Source: Trametopsis cervina (Eukaryota > Basidiomycota > Agaricomycetes > Polyporales > Irpicaceae). Taken from it: a stretch of 64,000 nt of DNA. The position numbers were made by a program, and so were the translations under genes. Where the stretch lies: contig MU278351.1 in the NCBI GenBank assembly GCA_022385755.1, positions 561,594 to 625,593 of the forward strand, in the 5' to 3' direction. The notes below the pieces were generated by a model. That model saw only the letters and a program-made list of their open reading frames with translations, ran no database searches and had not been told where the DNA came from. Positions 61,258-64,000 of the stretch are shown piece by piece (position 1 is the first letter of the stretch; each line of letters opens with the position of its first letter).

Positions 61258-62899
61258 GATTGTTTTCTTGTGTGTTCGAAGTGAACAGGAGGACGGACGG
61301 TAGTGTAGTTTGTGTGATCACGGGCGCGTGAGAGCAGGAGGAGCGGATGAGGTGCCGGGCTGTGGTGCTGGAATCGGGATGGGTGTATGTGGGCGTGTCT
61401 CAAATAAGCGTTCATTTCGCTTGAACGTGAACGCACGACGCACCTTGCGCTGCCTCCTATCGCCTCTTCGTGTTCGTGCTCTAACTGACACCGCAGTTCG
61501 CAGAACTGGGTAGTGACCGTGACGACTAGTACTGTGGGAGTAGTAGCAGTGAGTGATGATGAAAGTGGGCGAACAAGAAAATCGACTAGCGGGGCATGTC
61601 GGTCGTTTTGAAGGGGGCGTGCCAAGTGGACGGAGGGGTGCCACGATGGTGGAAGGAGAGATGGAGGAGGACGCTATCCGGTGCATCTGCACCCGCTCGG
61701 TCTTGTCGGGCAGATCAAGTTGCTGTAATCAGCGTTTGCCGCCCAGATCATCTCTCTTCCCCCCGACGACCCCGAGCGCGTGTTCCCATTGGACAACCAT
61801 GCACATCCCATCCTCGTACTCGCAAGTACTCATGCTCGCGGACTTTGCTGTTGCCATACTAAAGCGATGTAGGGCAAATCTGCAGGCCCGTACATGCGTT
61901 CGATAGTACCCCTGGTCATACAAATCGAGTGACATACCGGTGGTTGCCACGGACCGCACCGATTGGACAAGTACATGTGTCAGGGCACCAGCAAGTCGCG
62001 ACCGCCTGTGCTGCAGTACTAGCTGCTACTCGACTGCCTCTTAAGGTCTCGACCTGCGTTTACCATCCTCTGCTTAGGCACCCAAATCATCCTCATATCC
62101 AATACCGCTGCCACGCAATCGGACTCACCATATTCCTCAGTGCTAGCAGTTCTCGCCACCTTGGTCCGCGGCTGCTGGGTTCTCTCTCCCGTGCACGGCG
62201 CCCGCTCTTAGCCAGGCTTTCCCAAAGGTACCCACGCACGGCTCACGAGTCAGATGCCGCTGTTGGGCTGAACAGGCCGCCTCATGACCGTCTGATGTGA
62301 AGTGAGTGGTCGGTCGTCCCGGGGATGATAGGCACTGAAGAGGTTCATCTCTGTTCATGGTCTCGATTCGATCCCGCGTCGAGCCTCCTCCTCGGCTGGC
62401 GCGCCCTGGCATGCGTTTTCTGCCCCTGCTCGCTCGTCGGCTCCGAATCCCTACCACACAATTGACGCTACGCGGAAGCTCTTTTCCATATGCTTCCGCC
62501 AGAGCCGTCGATGCAGCTTCACCTCGAATGTGGAATTTGCATATCATCATGATGCACCCATCTGTGATTGGTACATCTCATCTCAGATAGTGCACCGGCC
62601 GAAATTACTGTACTGTACATCCAACCACTTCATGTGGTTTCATCGTGCATATATCAATGCGGGACACAGGCTAGTGCGCGTGGTGAAACATTGCTCCTGG
62701 CTGGTCCGAAATATATATAACTGGCTTGATGGATCTCTTACAACGCCATGGTGGCTGTACACAGTGAGGTCATGTCTACAAACATGGACCTCGTCTCCCT
62801 ACCATTTGTGCACAACCAAGATTGGACCGAGGGCGTAGTTCGTTTCCAGTATTTAGCATATTAGCTATGCAGCTAAAACCAATCCTTCACAATCCAATG
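61258..62899. other. intergenic, P450 promoter side
   Basis: About 1.6 kb between the P450 start (minus) and the METTL25-like stop (minus). No gene, RNA gene or repeat recognised. Confidence 0.55.
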
Positions 62900-63950
62900 T
62901 CATTTGAAACGTTCTGATTCCGCTAGGACAATGGCTACGTTACGCGCACTTCCAGATGACTGGTCAAACAAGTTAATAAGCCGGGTGTCGAACCCCCTTT
63001 CCTGATATTTGTGTCAGCGATCTAGCCATGCAATCGGGTGAAGCAGGATTTACCTTCAGCTCAGCTTTTAGCCACAGCTTCCGATCAAGTATGAGGAAGC
63101 TCTCGACCACAGGGCCAAGGATGCATCGCAGAAATTGGAAAACCTCGACGCGCCCCTCAGCCTCCTCATCCCGTCTCGCTCCGTTGAAATCCATCTCGAA
63201 CTTTTGGCTGGCGACCTGCAAGAAACTGGACCAGCTGTCATAGGCAGAGTTATTTACACGCCCCAAACGCTTCCCCGTCATTTCAGGGTCCTCTGAGGCA
63301 CCGCGCTCATGTATCAGACCCGATAGAAGGGCGCGCCACGTCGTTTTTCGGAACGCCAGCTTCGTGCTAGCCAAAGCTGCAGGGGATCGACACCATTGCG
63401 ATGGTGCTTGAGCCGCCATCTGCAAGTGATTTTCAGCCAATCCAATATGTCTTCCGGTCAGAGATATCTGATCTTGGGTTGCAACATGTAAGAATATGTA
63501 AGGCATGGAGATAAAGCATGGCATATCACCTTCGTGGCGCAAAAGATTATAGCAACAACCGACTACGAGAGCCGCTGCAGGTCTCCATAGGCGAGCATCC
63601 GAGGAAGATTGCACTTGTAGTGTGATAGCCCGGAAAATGTCCAGAGTGAGCGATCCACAAGCATGAAGCGCCACGAATAGGACAGGGATCTTGCGCTTTT
63701 CGTCTCGAAATGCTGCTGCCGATGTAGCGAGCCATTTGTCGACGACCTCGATCAGCGACTCAGGATTGATAGACAACGTTTCATATGTGAGGCTGCCTTG
63801 TGGTAGTTGGTTTCCTTCAGCTTTTTGCCGTTTGTCCCCCTTTTTCTTCGTGTTCTCGCGCCGTACTGCACCGTCGCTCTGGACCGTACTCCAATCCAGC
63901 GCCAGGACATGCAACCCGAGCTCGTCACGGAGAGCCCGGGATAGGTATGC
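62900..63950 (-). CDS. METTL25/RRNAD1-like methyltransferase-domain protein, 5' end outside window
   Basis: Putative SAM-dependent methyltransferase of the METTL25 family (eukaryotic, function poorly known). Visible exons are 63950-63530, 63472-63054 and 63001-62900, 942 nt, 313 residues. An acceptor at 63952-63951 shows that more exons lie beyond the right edge. The visible part begins AYLSRALRDELGLHVLALDW, the SAM-fold strand after the glycine-rich loop. Next come a basic linker (RRENTKKKGDKRQK), LFVALHACGSLTLDIFRAI and AALVVGCCYNLLRHE, the two best markers of this family. Then LTGRHIGLAENHLQMAAQAPSQW, and the end LINLFDQSSGSARNVAIVLAE. The intron 63529-63473 is 57 nt and stop-free, so retention would add 19 residues in frame. 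The 3' intron is needed to recover the conserved C-terminus. Confidence 0.88.
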
Positions 63951-64000
63951 CTAACTGAGCGATCAGTGTAAAACCTCCTATCAGCGTCCAGAGTAGAACA

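Overview
The window is nuclear DNA of a filamentous basidiomycete, most likely an Agaricomycete of polypore or related type. The evidence is dense short introns (about 48-75 nt, GT-AG, often GTACGT or GTGAGT donors), several F-box/LRR proteins, a DUF6534-type seven-helix protein, a multi-exon fungal cytochrome P450 and a TALE homeodomain factor. No bacterial-style operons, tRNAs, rRNAs or CRISPR arrays were seen. Exon structures were assembled by hand from reading frames, splice sites and phase. Most models close perfectly in phase, and those that do not are flagged.

Left half (1-39 kb), gene-rich: ribosomal protein uL23 (minus, 3' end outside the window), a Vip1-like RRM protein, an F-box protein (minus), a DUF6534 membrane protein with about 20 exons, an aldo-keto reductase (minus), an F-box/LRR protein, a SAM methyltransferase (minus), a 1,111-residue RING-H2 protein with an N-myristoylation signal, two more F-box-like proteins, an uncharacterised protein, the U6 snRNA exonuclease Usb1 (minus), a proline/serine-rich protein, a poorly resolved multi-exon locus (minus), and a 1,665-residue Nud1/Cdc11-type leucine-rich scaffold of the septation/mitotic exit network.

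Middle (39-58.5 kb): one recognisable gene, a 675-residue TALE homeodomain transcription factor (46.5-49.1 kb). About 7.5 kb of GC-rich sequence without a supported gene lies upstream and 9.4 kb downstream. The downstream part holds a degenerate repeat family with five anchor sites between 52.9 and 56.7 kb, unit length about 1.1 kb in the best copies.

Right end (58.5-64 kb): a complete ten-exon cytochrome P450 (minus) with an unusual haem-binding loop, then the 3' part of a METTL25/RRNAD1-like methyltransferase (minus) running off the right edge.

The genes form no obvious pathway. Housekeeping genes (uL23, Usb1, Nud1, METTL25-like) are interspersed with lineage-expanded families (F-box, DUF6534, P450, AKR), as is usual in mushroom-forming fungi. 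The most notable features are the homeobox gene isolated in a gene desert with a decayed repeat array, the splice-junction conflict in the DUF6534 gene, and the altered P450 haem loop.
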